Shown here piece after piece: positions 1 to 11,431 of a stretch of 64,000 bases of DNA. Made by a program: the position numbers and the translations under genes. The stretch spans positions 224,754 through 288,753 of the forward strand of contig QKWP01000251.1 in assembly GCA_003550325.1 (NCBI GenBank). Reading direction: 5' to 3'. The first letter of the stretch is position 1. The number at the start of each line of letters is the position of its first letter. Source of the DNA: Gigaspora rosea. Taxonomy: Eukaryota; Glomeromycota; Glomeromycetes; Diversisporales; Gigasporaceae. The notes under the pieces are model-generated. The model was given only the letters and a program-made list of their open reading frames with translations. It was not told where the DNA came from and searched no databases.

Positions 1-627
1 CGCAGAGCGGCACGTGATCATTTGCCAAATTACTGTTATTCTACAATTTTTGCCCAATATTGTATACTTATTTATTGGTACTATAATTAAATATTTATTT
101 GTTTAAAGTTAATAGGTAATAATTATTTTATAGAGAATAACTTTTAAAATATACAAAATAATTCGTGCACTGTTAGTATAAGTAATGCTGGTAGACAGTA
201 TTGTCACTTGAACGTTTTTTGGACATTTTGGACTTTTTTCAAATTAAAATTACTTAAAATTTTATTAAGATAATCTATTTTAATTTTTTCACCAATGAGT
301 CCAGCACCTAAAAAAATATATAATTATATATTTTTTAAATTACTTTATTGATTAGTTAAACATGGGACATAGGCTTGGACAATTTTGGACAATCTTGGAC
401 ATTGGACAAAAAACATAGTATTGACACGTCCAAGTGACAACACTACTAGTAGGTGCGTATTATTTATTTAATAAAAATGGATTATCCAATTGTTATTGAG
501 TAACCTGAATATCTGATTATATTAGGTGATTTGGATACCCAATTATAGTTAGATAACCTGATATCACAGGTCAATCCAATATATCGGGTCCCTATTGGGT
601 ACTATATTGCTATAATTAAAATTCTAT
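1..627. other. AT-rich non-coding DNA
   Basis: No open frame of substance. It contains one candidate short inverted-repeat element (199-443) and several copies of a TATCGGGT/ATCAGGT-like word that recurs at 2.8-3.0 and 5.3-5.6 kb. Confidence 0.6.
199..443. mobile_element. Candidate MITE with TTGTCACTTG termini
   Basis: The left end reads TTGTCACTTGAACGT and the right end, reverse complemented, reads TTGTCACTTGGACGT. The termini are thus inverted repeats with one mismatch over 15 bp, about 245 bp apart. The inside is non-coding and carries several TTGGACA words. I could not resolve a target-site duplication, so the superfamily is not assigned and the exact ends may be a few bases out. Confidence 0.35.
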
Positions 628-2195
628 ATATCGGTTAGGGGTCTTAGCTGGGTCGGGTCTGACCCAACCTGGGTTGGTTGGGTTAGATCAAACCTGGGTT
701 GGGTCAGACACGGGTCAGAAAAAACCTGGGTTGGGTCAGACCCGGGTCAGAAAAAACCTGGCTCAGGTCAGACCCGGGTTAATGATAGATGACACATGAC
801 GAAACCATTTTATTGCAAAAATAAATAAATAAATAAATGATTTATTATAAAAAAGTATTCATTTGATAAAAAGAACTTCATACGTATGTACAATTTTTAC
901 AGGCATAATTCTTGTGATCTAGTGATCGGATCTGCATCATTTTAAAGTATGTATACAGCGATCACAGATCGGAATTACCAAGAACGTATGGTTTTACTGG
1001 CATCTAAATTGAAGGCAAAATCTTAAAGCTAATTGGTGTACATTTTTTCTCATGATCATTACCTGTTTTATGTTAAAGGCAGTAGTGAGTTAAAAGATTG
1101 GCATATGGGCTGGATAGATTGACAAACTATTTTTTTACTTTGCCGGGCAAAGAATAGGTTTTTCAATTGTAGACAATATGAAAAAATGCTAATCAGTCTT
1201 GACTTGATAAAAATAATTACCTCCTTTCCAAATAAAGCAACCCAGTTATTAACCTTTTTTGGGTTATTTTCCTTGTTTATATTCAATAATATCTGATATC
1301 ATTTTACGTAATTTACTATTTATATAATCAAAAAAATAATAATAATAAATAAATTTGTTGGTTATTTACTCTTATTTGGTTCTTATTCTAATCGTGGTTT
1401 GATTTCAATTATTTAAACGAATTAACCAAGGGTGACCACAAAAAATGCAGGTTTTATAATAATACAATTATTAATGATTGTGCATTATCATAGATATCAT
1501 TACATTATCTGCACTTTTTGGTAGTTTGCCCTGGTTAATTTAGTTATTAAACAATCAAGGCTATAATATATATACTTAGTCTATAAAAACAAATACGACA
1601 ATATAATAAATTATACAATTGTTATTCAATTAGTCAAATGATTTCTAATGATCTATTGTTTGATAGTAATAATTAATAACTTAAATAATCAGTATGAAAA
1701 TAAATTATGCATTTATTATTAAATTTTCATTCATTTAATTACCTATCTCAATATCAATAGAGTAGTAATTTATTTAATTAAACAAATCATTATTAATTTG
1801 GTCATATAGTATTATACGCTAATAAAAAGATTATTTTAATTAAGGGATTTTTTCCAAACAGCTCATAGAAAGCTTGCTTTCGATTGGTCGAAATATATAT
1901 AATCTGATTTTGAATTTTCAATTCGATCAAATAATGACACGCATGTTAAATAAAACATATCATTAAAGCAGTATAAAGGTTTGGTTAATGAAAAGTGATG
2001 TAACCTGCTTTAGAGACTGCATTTATACATGACTAGATGGTGAGAAAATTAGGGATCCCCAAAAATAGCAACCCGTGTCATTATTTCATAATAAGAGGTA
2101 ATAACTGCCCCGAAACCCCACCCAGCAATTTCATGTATAAAACAGTCATAAGAAGATTATATATTGCAAAAATTCGTTCTTTCTTAGTAAATAAC

Positions 2196-2232
2196 TGGCT
2201 TACATGTGCCGCACAGCGGCACATGTAAGCCA
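2196..2232. repeat. Perfect 17-bp hairpin inside hAT-type element
   Basis: TGGCTTACATGTGCCGC is followed by a 3-nt ACA loop and its exact reverse complement. It is GC-rich against AT-rich surroundings. Related GC words (GCGGCACGTGATCAT at the start of the window, and palindromes near 16.06 and 33.38 kb) hint at a recurring motif. Function unknown. Confidence 0.7.
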
Positions 2233-2340
2233 ATCATTTACTTTGATGAAGTGATAATCTGATGTCATTTTGTAATAGTTCATTATTATGATAAATGGTT
2301 TTAAATTTTAGCCAACTTTTATTGAAAACTGATTCATAAT

Positions 2341-2560
2341 ACCAGTACAATTACATGAAATGTGAGAGGGATGGTTCCGTTCAACTTTTTTGATGCACTA
2401 TATTGATTTTTGAAAATTCTTTCATTTATTCACAATTACAATATACCAGTACGATCACATGAAATGTGTGAGGGATGGTTTAATTAGTGTTTTGCATGTG
2501 GCCTATGCTAATTTTCGCAGAATCCTTTTTTAGTAGAAGTAATGGTTTTCATTTATTTAC
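2341..2560 (+). repeat. ACCAGTACGATCACATG repeat, two copies
   Basis: Two about 110-bp units each start with ACCAGTAC(G/A)AT(C/T)ACATGAAATG and continue with a GGGATGGTT stretch. The same unit recurs upstream of kinase gene 1 (14.09 and 14.42 kb) and, reversed, at 16.07 kb. It is dispersed and non-coding. Confidence 0.5.
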
Positions 2561-2811
2561 TGAGGACATCAAAAAGGGAAAGTGAGAAGGTGATAACCCG
2601 GGTTTAACCCGGGTTGGGTTGGGTCAGACCCAGGTCAGGTTTGACATGAGGCGGGTCAGACCTGGGTCGGGTTTGGCATGGGCGGGTTAAACCCAGGTCA
2701 AGTGTGACATGAGGCAGGTCTGACCTGGGTCGGGTTTTGACCCAAGTAGTTTTGATCCGGGTCAGGCCCAAACCCGACCCAACCCAACCCATTAAGACCC
2801 CTAATATCAGT

Positions 2812-3476
2812 GATCTATCATATATATATCGTATAGTTTACATATATCAGATACCCAATGTGTATATGTATTAAAAATAATTTTTAAATCTATATGTATT
2901 ATAATTCTAAATCATCATTTACAATGTATATATTCTATATATTCAAAAAATTTATCCTTTACGATATAAAATTCATTAATTTTTACTACTTAAAAATTTT
3001 AATTTGATATATATCAGGTACCTGATATATATGTGGGAATAAAAAGTAAATATTCCCAGTTATTTTCATAGTAAGGAATAACCGGAATTTACTTTATTCC
3101 CACCATATGCACATGCCCAAATAAAAAACATACAGTTTTTATTTTATTTATTATTTTTTTAACAGTTTTTTTTTATCTTTCTTATTGGTTTTTTTTATAT
3201 TTTTTTTTATCGTTTGTTATTATTTTTTTATATTTATTTATTATTTTTTTTATTAATAAAAAATACTGATTTTTTAATTTTTTTTATTTTTATTTTAAAA
3301 TTTTTTTTTAACTATTTTCATTTTTTTTAATTTTTTAATTTTTTTTAAATTTTTTACTTTTTTGTTTATTATTATTTTTTTTATCGATTTTTTTAAATTT
3401 TTTTAATTTTTTTTTAATTATTTTTTATTTCGATTTTTCTATTATTTTTTTTTAATTTTTTTAATTTTTTTTTATT
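2812..3476. other. Low-complexity T-rich spacer
   Basis: A TATCAGGTACCTGATAT palindromic stretch is followed by long runs of T from about 3120. No gene or clear mobile-element end is seen. Confidence 0.6.
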
Positions 3477-3480
3477 TTAA

Positions 3481-3947
3481 GGGTAGGGTAAACATAGATC
3501 ATTTTTCATATGATCTGCATGGTATTACAGATTTTATATAGAAAATAAAAATTAGCCACAAGCAAAATTTTTTAATGCTCTAACGAATTTTTATCAAAAT
3601 TTCACAACATGCAGATAAGAACTTTCTATTTATAGTAATAATAATTTCGAAACTTGTTTTATTTGAGAAAATTCTACTTCGAATATTACCAAAGTTTTTC
3701 CAGGTGGTTCTATGTTTTTCCAGATGACACAAAGGGACCAAATATTTTAGTAATATTCAAAGTGAAATTTTTTCAAATAAAACAAGTTTCGAAATTATTA
3801 TTACTATAAATAGAAAGTTCTTATCTGCACATTGTGAAATTTTGGTAAAAATTCGTTAAAGCATTAAAAAATTTTGCTTATAGCAAATTTTTATAATCTG
3901 TAATACCGTGCAGATCATATAAAAAATGATCTACATTTACCCTACCC
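3481..3947. mobile_element. Long palindromic element flanked by TTAA
   Basis: The arms are inverted copies of about 200 bp each, starting GGGTAGGGTAAA and ending with its complement. They match almost throughout (for example CAGATAAGAACTTTCTATTT on one arm and its complement on the other), with a short spacer near 3720. TTAA lies immediately outside both ends (3477-3480 and 3948-3951), which fits a piggyBac-type TTAA duplication. The terminal GGG is not the usual piggyBac CCC start, so the superfamily is tentative. Non-coding. Confidence 0.6.
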
Positions 3948-3951
3948 TTAA

Positions 3952-4300
3952 TTAAATTTTAATTTTGACGTTTTATTTTTTTATTTTGATTTTTCTATTT
4001 TTTTTATTTTTTTTAAGATTTTTTTATTTTAAATTTTAATTTTTAATGTTTTTTTAAAAAAATTCTTTTTTATTTTAATAATTTTTTTTATTTTAATTTT
4101 TTTTTATTTTAATAATTAATTTTTTTATTTAATTGTAATTTTTTATTTTTCAATTTAAGTATTTTTTAACCTTTTTTTACTTTAAACATTTACGTTTATT
4201 TATTTATTTTATATTAATTAATAATAATTATGTTTTTTAAGATATTTACGGTATTTACTTTAAATAATCAGTGGTAATGATCACTAGTTATACAAAGCAG
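3952..4300. other. T-tract low-complexity DNA
   Basis: Runs of T broken by single A residues continue from before the palindromic element, suggesting it inserted into a pre-existing T-rich stretch. Nothing coding seen. Confidence 0.6.
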
Positions 4301-5300
4301 GTATAAAGATAAGTTATTTGAATTTTTTTATTTATTTTATTTCTCTTTTTTTTTTATTATTTTTGTACTAATATTTATATTTATTCTTGTTCCCATCTTA
4401 TTGGTATGCTTCTCTTGTCGTTGGTGCTATTTTTTCGTCACTGGTATCTTGCTTTCCTTTTTGTCATTAGTGCCATCCTTTTTGACCACTTCTTTCGCTA
4501 CTGTTGGTGTTGTTCATTCAGTGCGTGCTTTTTTTAGTTGCTGGTGTTCTTTATCACTTTTAGTTCGAATACTAACTTTACATTTTTTTTAGGTTCTTCG
4601 TTCAGATTTCGTCGTTGGAGTCATTAGTCAGTGCTTCATAGTTGGTGTCGACCATTTCGGTATATTATTCGTCGCTGGTCCATTAGTTTGGTATTTTTTC
4701 TTGTTATATTTTTGTTGACACGCTCTAGTTTTAAATACTATTCTTTAGTTTTCTGTTTTTTAGGTTCTTTGCGTGATTTCGTGATTGCCTCATGCTGATT
4801 TCAACATTGTTTCGAGATTTCACTTTGGGTGCCTGTTAGTTTTTTTGGGCATTTCTTGTATAATTACTTGGTGACTTGTTGCCGATTTTGACATTGATTC
4901 AAGCCCGTTTCAGAGTCTCTTGTTGTAGATTTCGTTTTGGGTGCCCTGTCAGTTTTCTTGGGTGCTCTCTGTGCGAGTTCATGGTTGCCTCAGGTGTTTT
5001 GTCGCCGATTTTGATATTGTTTTGGTGCGTTTTGGGTGTCTTGTAGATTTTACCTTGGGTACTTTGTTAGTTTTCTTGGGTGTTTTTGTGTAGCTTTATA
5101 GTTGCTTTAGGTGTTTTGTCACCAAATTTTTTTTTTTTTAGCAATTATGGTTATTGGGTGTTTTTGCCTTTGTTAGTATTGTATTATCACTAGTGTTTCA
5201 TTAGTTTTTTGCTATAGGATTGTATATTATATTCCAAATTGTAACCGATTTGTTAGAGAATTGTTTATAATAAATAAATAAATAAATATTTTTTTATTAA
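4300..5300 (+). repeat. Strand-biased degenerate repeats ending in AATAAA run
   Basis: This 1-kb stretch is strongly G+T-rich on the plus strand and has no long frame. From about 4784 to 5115 it holds three degenerate copies of a 110-125-bp unit built around GCCGATTTTGACATTG, TTTTGGGTGCC and TTTTCTTGGGTG. It ends at 5265-5290 in TAATAAATAAATAAATA, resembling the 3' end of a transcribed or retroposed sequence. I do not recognise a coding remnant. It could be an untranslated region of a decayed element. Confidence 0.45.
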
Positions 5301-5339
5301 ATTGCTTTATATTATTGTGGCAAAGTGATTGTAAAAAAT

Positions 5340-5650
5340 ATATGAATATTTGAATTTATTCTTTCCCGATGTACTTTATATCGGGCACATATCGGGTACA
5401 TGATGTATTATAGAATTTATATATGTGATATATATATGGCATGTGTACGGAATGTATACTATATGCATACTATATGTGTCTGATATGTGTTTGATATCCA
5501 ATATGAGTCAGGCACATATCGGGTATGTGTATAAATATATCTTACACATATCAGTCACATATCATATATATATAGTATACATATCGGGTACCTGATATTA
5601 TACCGATGTGCATTGTTTTGACCTGTGTATCTAATTATAATTATAATGAT
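5340..5650. repeat. TATCGGGTAC/GTACCTGATA palindromic word cluster
   Basis: Multiple copies of ATATCGGGTAC, CACATATC and complements lie between runs of AT dinucleotides. The same words occur at 540-620 and 2820-3030, that is, on both sides of the 636-2803 element. Confidence 0.5.
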
Positions 5651-5692
5651 CCAGATACCCAATTATTTGCTATTTATTGATCTGCATTTCAC

Positions 5693-5840
5693 AGTATATA
5701 ATTATTATAATTTATTATTAAAAATTGCAGCTAATTTTATTTAGAATAAATATATGCAATCCATAGTAAATAATTATTATAATTTTTTATTAAAAATTGC
5801 AGCTAATTTTATTTATGAATAAATATATGCAATGCACCCT
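5693..5840 (+). repeat. Tandem duplication of a ~75-bp unit
   Basis: Two adjacent copies share AAAAATTGCAGCTAATTTTA and AATAAATATATGCAAT. The copies differ by small changes. Non-coding. Confidence 0.7.
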
Positions 5841-6740
5841 GTGATATGCTAATTCATCGCACACATATATGTAAATATAGTTTGTAAATCTGTGTAATAA
5901 ATGTTCTATATAACAAAATTTAAATTAATATAAGGTTAGGGTAAGGGTTAATATTAGAAGTTAGAATAGAAAATGGTATATACCAAGATTTTGCAAGAAA
6001 TTTTTTTTGTTAGAGTGTGAAAGGTGATGTTACTAAGTGATTCATACATTTAATAGTTTATACACAAAAACATAAGTTTTATATTAGAAGGCAATTCACT
6101 AGTAATATAATGTTGGTAATTTGGCATTAATTTTATTTAATCAAGAGAGTTTATCAAGGGAGATTATTAAATATTATTATTATTAATTGAAGGTTGGAAT
6201 CCTATAAGATGTCCTTTAACAATGAGAAAACACAGTGCTTTTATATCTTCTATTCTTTTAATGAATTCATGAGGCTTAGGGGTAAGAATTTATGAAACTA
6301 GTTCTAATGTAGGGGCTTTGTTAAGGATTTGCAATACATCAACTAATTCTTTCTTTTCCTTCTGGTTTTTTCAAGGCACTAGAATTGTGAGAAAGATTTT
6401 CTTTGAGGCTGCATCAGTTTTGCTAAAATCTTCTCTTGCCAATCACTAATTCCATAGTAATGGTCAAAAGTTCTAACACTAACATGATCTAGTGATTAAT
6501 GATTCTGATTTTCAGAAATATCACTTTTGGCCCATGACAGCGATTAGTAGATGAAATTTTTTGATATTAAAATTTTAGAAAAATTTCTTTATTTTGACAA
6601 AGAAAATTTCTCATTACACCTGATCTTCAAATTTAATTGGTAGATTATTGGGGTGTGATATACAAGCACATCGCAGGATGCAATGCCTAATTAAGTCCTA
6701 TATGCAGCAAAAAAAAGTCCCTGGAAATAGGTATCTTTAC
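5841..6740. other. Non-coding AT-rich spacer
   Basis: No frame or element end recognised. GGTTAGGGTAAGGGTTAA at about 5932 is telomere-like but too short to call a telomeric tract. Confidence 0.5.
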
Positions 6741-6749
6741 TTTAGAAGT

Positions 6750-7330
6750 AAAATATAAAATTTGGTTAGGTGGTTATCAATATATATCTTTATTCAAATT
6801 TATAGAAAAATTTCATGATTATTTCGATAGATATTTGAATATTTCCAATGAAGATATCTTGACAACTACCCAACCAAATTTGATAAATTTTTTATTTAAA
6901 TTCTGCAGATCTGTAGAATCAAAATAAAAAATTCATTGAATTTGGTTAGGTAATTGCCAAGATACCTTTGTTCGAATTTTATAAAAATTTTTCACAATTA
7001 TTATTTCAAACCTTTGATTGAAGATATATTAAAAGCCACCTAATAATACGATAATTTTTTTTTACTGTAAATGAATCCGTAGAATCAAAATAAAAAATTT
7101 ATTAAATTTGGTTAGGTGGTCACTGAGATATTTTCACTCAAAATTTCAACAAATTGGTGCAACTTTATTTGATAGAGTTTTGATTTTTTTTCTGAATTTA
7201 AATGAAGACATCTCGACGACCATCTGACCAAATTTGATGAAACACTTTTTATTTGAATTTAATAAATCAGCAAAAAAATTTCATCGGATTTAGTCAGGCG
7301 GCTGTCGAGAGATATCTTCGAAGTTTTAAA
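6750..7330. repeat. Array of alternating inverted repeats
   Basis: At least three degenerate units of about 165-190 bp, each containing ATTTGGTTAGGTGGTT, a GAGATATCTT word and then the reverse-complement form (AAGATATCTTGACAAC...CAACCAAATTT). Each unit can therefore fold on itself, and the units are also tandem. AGAATCAAAATAAAAAATT recurs at the junctions. No protein frame. Confidence 0.6.
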
Positions 7331-7516
7331 AATTTCATTTTTAATGGGGTATAAATACTAGCCCCTTTCAAGAATATTTGATCAAATCTCATTGGTAAAC
7401 CTTATTCACATGACTAATGAAGTTCATGCTTGTTGTGATTGACTTGTTTGATTTCCAGGGGACAGTTAACAGAGAGGGGTGACGTTAATTAATCTAATTA
7501 TCAATTTTAAACGTCC

Positions 7517-7905
7517 TAAGTACTAAACAAGTAAGTAATTTGTGAGTAATCAACACAATTATTAAGTAAATTGCATTATCATTTTGCAAAGATTATTAGT
7601 GATCGTATCATCGTACTATGTTTATAATTGGGCACTCTATGATATCAATTGTTTCGGCAAAAATTTTTTATATTTCTGCTTTTCACTTGGCAACGCTCTT
7701 ATGTTATAGCCTCGAATAAAATTCTAGAAATGCTTTAATAATTTCGGATTTTACATAGCAGTTTTTGCATTTTCTTGATTTTATTTCCCATAAAAATTTA
7801 TCAATCGCGTGTAGCATTGATAACAAATTTTCTCTTTTAAATATATTCATAAACTTCAAGTTTAAATAAATCCTTATGCTAATAATAATATACTCTTATC
7901 TACTA
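7517..7905 (+). repeat. Direct repeat, copy 1
   Basis: Matches 8047-8660 over most of its length, for example TTTAAATAAATCCTTAT followed by CTAATAATAATATACTCTT. It lacks the 217-bp insertion present in copy 2 and so supplies the empty site (around TTATGTTATAGCCTCG). Confidence 0.65.
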
Positions 7906-8046
7906 GGACTCACTCGACAATTTTTATAAAAATGCTAAACTTCTTGAAAGATGACAGTCACAACCGATATTCCCGCTAAAAACAGAGTATGCAGTTTTTG
8001 ATCATTAAGAAAATTGAAAATTTTTCTAGAGAAAATATTCACTCGA

Positions 8047-8660
8047 TAAGTATTAAATCAAGCAAGTAATTTATTGAGCAATCAATACGATTATTAATTA
8101 AATTACGCTATCGTTTTGCAAAGGTTATTAGTGACCATATCACCGCATTATGTTATATTTAGCACTCTATAATATCGATGATTTGATTAAAATCCTGCAC
8201 TTCGCTGTGTAAAAAAATTTTTGGTTTTCACGTGGTAACATTCATATGGGTGTCAGTAGAAACAAAGCAAATCATTTTTAGTAATTGTTTTTAAAAATTT
8301 ATATTAAAATATCTTAACAACTATTAAACCAGTCATGATAAAAATTTTTTTATTTATTTCTATTATTTAAATAAAAAAAAAATTATCAATATATCAATAT
8401 TTTAATCTAAATTTTAAAAAAATTTACTTAGAAAAAATTTACTTGGTTTCTACTGATATCCCATATGTTGTTGCCTCGAGTATAATTCTTACAAATGCTT
8501 TATAATTGCGAATTTTACTTAACAGTTTTTTCATTTTCTTGATTTTGTTTCCCATATGAATTTATCAATCGCATTAACATCGATAACAAGTTTTCTCTTT
8601 TATATATCTTCATAAACTTCAAATTTAAATAAATCCTTATACTAATAATAATATACTCTT
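8047..8660 (+). repeat. Direct repeat, copy 2, carrying a MITE
   Basis: Second copy of the 7517-7905 sequence, interrupted at 8247-8463 by a short inverted-repeat element. Outside the insertion the two copies align end to end with scattered substitutions. Confidence 0.65.
8247..8463. mobile_element. Tc1/mariner-like MITE, paralogous empty site
   Basis: The ends are TGGGTGTCAGTAGAAAC and, reverse complemented, TGGGATATCAGTAGAAAC. TA lies directly outside each end (8245-8246 and 8464-8465), within a CATATG context that makes the duplication length ambiguous (TA to CATATG). The paralogous direct repeat at 7.5-7.9 kb lacks the segment and has one TATG. The 217-bp interior is non-coding. Confidence 0.65.
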
Positions 8661-8758
8661 ATCAAATACGTTTAAGTAATGACAGTTCATATACGCTTGG
8701 CTTTTGAAAGATGTAGATAACTTTTAGTTTATTGAACACCTAACATGACAGGTGACAT

Positions 8759-10810
8759 TGGGGTGCTACGTCACTAAGTAAATCAAATCTATATCAGGTC
8801 ACCTTAAAATTTCATTATCAGAAGATTTAAATTAAAATTTGATGACCGCATTGATTCAAAATATATCATGTAAATTTAATATAAAAACATCCAAACTAGA
8901 GATGGGAAAAATGCGCATTTTATAATAAAATGCGCATGAATGCGCATTAATGCGCATGATATATAAAATGCGCATGATACCGCATGATAAAAAAAATTTT
9001 TTTAATTTTCATCTTTATTATTGATAATATATCTAAATAAAGATATTAATATTGGTTCTTAATCAGATTTTGCCTATATATATAAATTTTTACAAATTAG
9101 CTAATTGTAAACTTCATCGTTGCTTATCTTATATAATTTGACACCTGACCCGTGGCTCTGCCACGGGAGCTTAGTATAAACTTTAAAATCTTAGTTAAAA
9201 TCTGCAAATTCGCATTATATAATATCCATAAATATGCTGAGTTAGTTTGCATTATATCGTCACAAAAAAATTCTATTACTGAACATACTATTCTATTAAC
9301 TACAGTATATGGTTAAGATTGAGTTAGTTTGCATTAAAATTATGTTATTATAAAATTCTGTCACAGAATTCACACTCTATTTCAGTATGGTTGAGCCAGT
9401 TTTTATTAGAATTATTGTGATTTTTATCATGAGTTTTTATAAAAATTCTATTACAAAATTTGTTCGCTATACCAGTAATTGCAATATATAGTGGGTTAGT
9501 TGAATTAGTATATAAGCTAAGGTTGTTACAAAGCTCATTACTCCAATAACAGATAATATGCAGCTTAGTTTTATTGGTGAATGCAATTTTAAAATAAGTG
9601 TTGCAAAGAGAAAACCTTATATTGCTATATTAGTTTTAGCACATTGATCACCTTTTGAACATAACCGTAATTTTATTGGTTGCATAAAACTACGAGTCAC
9701 TGAGAAAATTAGTTGATTATCAGGCGGCAAAAATTCTGACCAAAAATTCTAGAAATCAATCATCTAAATATTTGGTTGAATGTAACTTTTTTATTGATAT
9801 TCACTAATATATTCACTATTTTTTTATTAATCATATGTTTTATCTATAGCGGAGCATTTGTCGTATTCTTGCACTTGTTCTTGCACTTGCACTTGTTCTT
9901 GAACTTAAGACCATTATACAAAACGTTTTCAAATTCGTGACCTTTTTTAGCCCAAAATAGTTTGTAAATATTATGCAATCAAACGAAAAAAGTAAATTGG
10001 GAAATTCACGTTCACGATTTTGTTTTGTTTAAGCGTGTTAATAAGGGCATTAAAAAATGATTGAATAATTACTCGAATGTTATAATAGTCATAGTCATCT
10101 TACGTATTTCTGTTAGTTTTCGGATACGACCAATCAACAATGTTAAAGCGAACAGATCCGGAATTGAAGTATATAGATAGATTAGAATTTTAATTACACT
10201 TATTTTATTTAATTTTTCTATATAAAATTTTGATGGGATAAAATGCGCATGATTCGGAAACATGCGCATTAATGCGCATTCATGCGCATGATTGAGGAAT
10301 CATGCGCACGCATGAAACCCATCTCTAATCCAAACTTCTTTTAGATACACAATCGAATTTCTTTCTCTATCAAGATTTTCTAAAAAATAATCGTTTCTAG
10401 TGCAATACATTTACAAAGTTACGAAGCATTTTTTTCTAAATATTATGAAACATTGGCTCCGAATAGAATATTTAAATATTCTTTAGTTTTTTAATAATAA
10501 AATTTTAAATTTAAGCCGGATTTGGGTTTTTTTATTTAAATATAAAAAATGGCTTCGTAACTTTTCTCATAGAGACTTAATATTAATTTTCGCAAAATAT
10601 TATTTTGAACTATGTTATAGTTAGAGCTGTGCATCTATTTTTGTCATTTTGTATATAAATTATATAGCATCGATTTTGATTATAAAATTTGATACGGTAT
10701 CACTATCATGGCCAATTGTTTCACGAAAAATTCTATAATAAATTTTTATATGATACCATACATACTGTAGTATACATAGTTTTGATTTACTTAGTTGACG
10801 TAGCACCCCA
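8759..10810. mobile_element. MULE-type non-autonomous element with nested hAT
   Basis: Termini are TGGGGTGCTACGTCACTAAG and, reverse complemented, TGGGGTGCTACGTCAACTAA. Immediately outside are 9-bp direct repeats AGGTGACAT (8750-8758) and AGGAGACAT (10811-10819), one mismatch. A 9-bp duplication is typical of Mutator-like elements. The element is split by a 1431-bp hAT-type insertion; without it the host element is about 613 bp. Non-coding. Confidence 0.7.
8897..10327. mobile_element. hAT-type element, ATGCGCAT subterminal repeats
   Basis: Both termini are TAGAGATGGG in inverted orientation, and the flanks are perfect 8-bp direct repeats ATCCAAAC (8889-8896 and 10328-10335). Each end carries a cluster of ATGCGCAT palindromes spaced a few bases apart, the presumed subterminal binding array. 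The interior holds a CCCGTGGC/GCCACGGG hairpin near 9147 and degenerate GAGTTAGTTTGCATTA repeats shared with 33.8-34.4 kb. No transposase frame. A second copy lies in opposite orientation at 44366-45987. Confidence 0.85.
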
Positions 10811-10819
10811 AGGAGACAT

Positions 10820-11431
10820 GCATATTATTCAAGTTATCAATTTATTCTAATAGGTCACAAGGGCGGTCTTAATAGAATCAGATCAAGCGAATTTCTTTTA
10901 ATTGCGGAACATGATTATTATAATTTTATATTTTAAAAGGAGATAACGATAAAGTTGTATTTTGACGAAATTTAATTAAATAAAAATTATCCATCGTTAC
11001 GTATTATGATTACGTCAGAATGCATTGAATCATTTAAAACCGTTTTTAAATTAAACAATCATGATTTTTAACATGTTGTTTCCAATCAAGATTCGTATTT
11101 ATTGATTGTGTCCGATTTGATTACCACCGAGAAGATTATGAACGTGATAACTTGACAATTTGAACTAATTTCTGGCGTCCCTATGACTTAAAGCCATAAA
11201 ATCAAATATAACAATACTACCTACCCAATCATTTCTTCTCCTAACAACTTAAATTACCAATTATTCAATCAATTATATTTACAACCTTTAAATCATCAAA
11301 ATTTTGTTAATATTTAAAAACAAATGGAGACTTTGAATAAATATTATTTTAAAATCATTAATAATTTAGTAAAAAAATATTATTTTAAGATCATTAATAA
11401 TTTAGTAAAAAAAAAAAAAAAACAAGTAATT
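10820..11431. other. Spacer downstream of kinase gene 1
   Basis: AT-rich, no frame. Contains a short direct duplication of AATATTATTTTAA(A/G)ATCATT near 11340-11400 and the presumed 3' end of gene 1. Confidence 0.5.

Larger units (their letters stand above)
636..2803. mobile_element. Non-autonomous hAT-type transposon, GGGTC subterminal repeats
   Basis: Both ends carry the inverted repeat TAGGGGTCTTA. It is flanked by 8-bp direct repeats ATATCGGT (628-635) and ATATCAGT (2804-2811), one mismatch apart. An 8-bp duplication with TAGGG termini is the hAT signature. About 150 bp inside the left end and 200 bp inside the right end are arrays of GGGTC/GACCC words (such as CCTGGGTTGGGTCAGACC), far richer in GC than the surroundings and typical of subterminal transposase-binding arrays. 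The 1.8-kb interior is AT-rich and has no transposase frame, so the copy would depend on an enzyme supplied elsewhere. It holds a perfect hairpin at 2196-2232. Confidence 0.78.

Noticed and set aside
2604..2792. Minus-strand frame rich in Gly/Leu/Thr/Arg/Pro repeats
   Set aside because: Translation of the GGGTC/GACCC subterminal array of the hAT-type element, not a protein gene.
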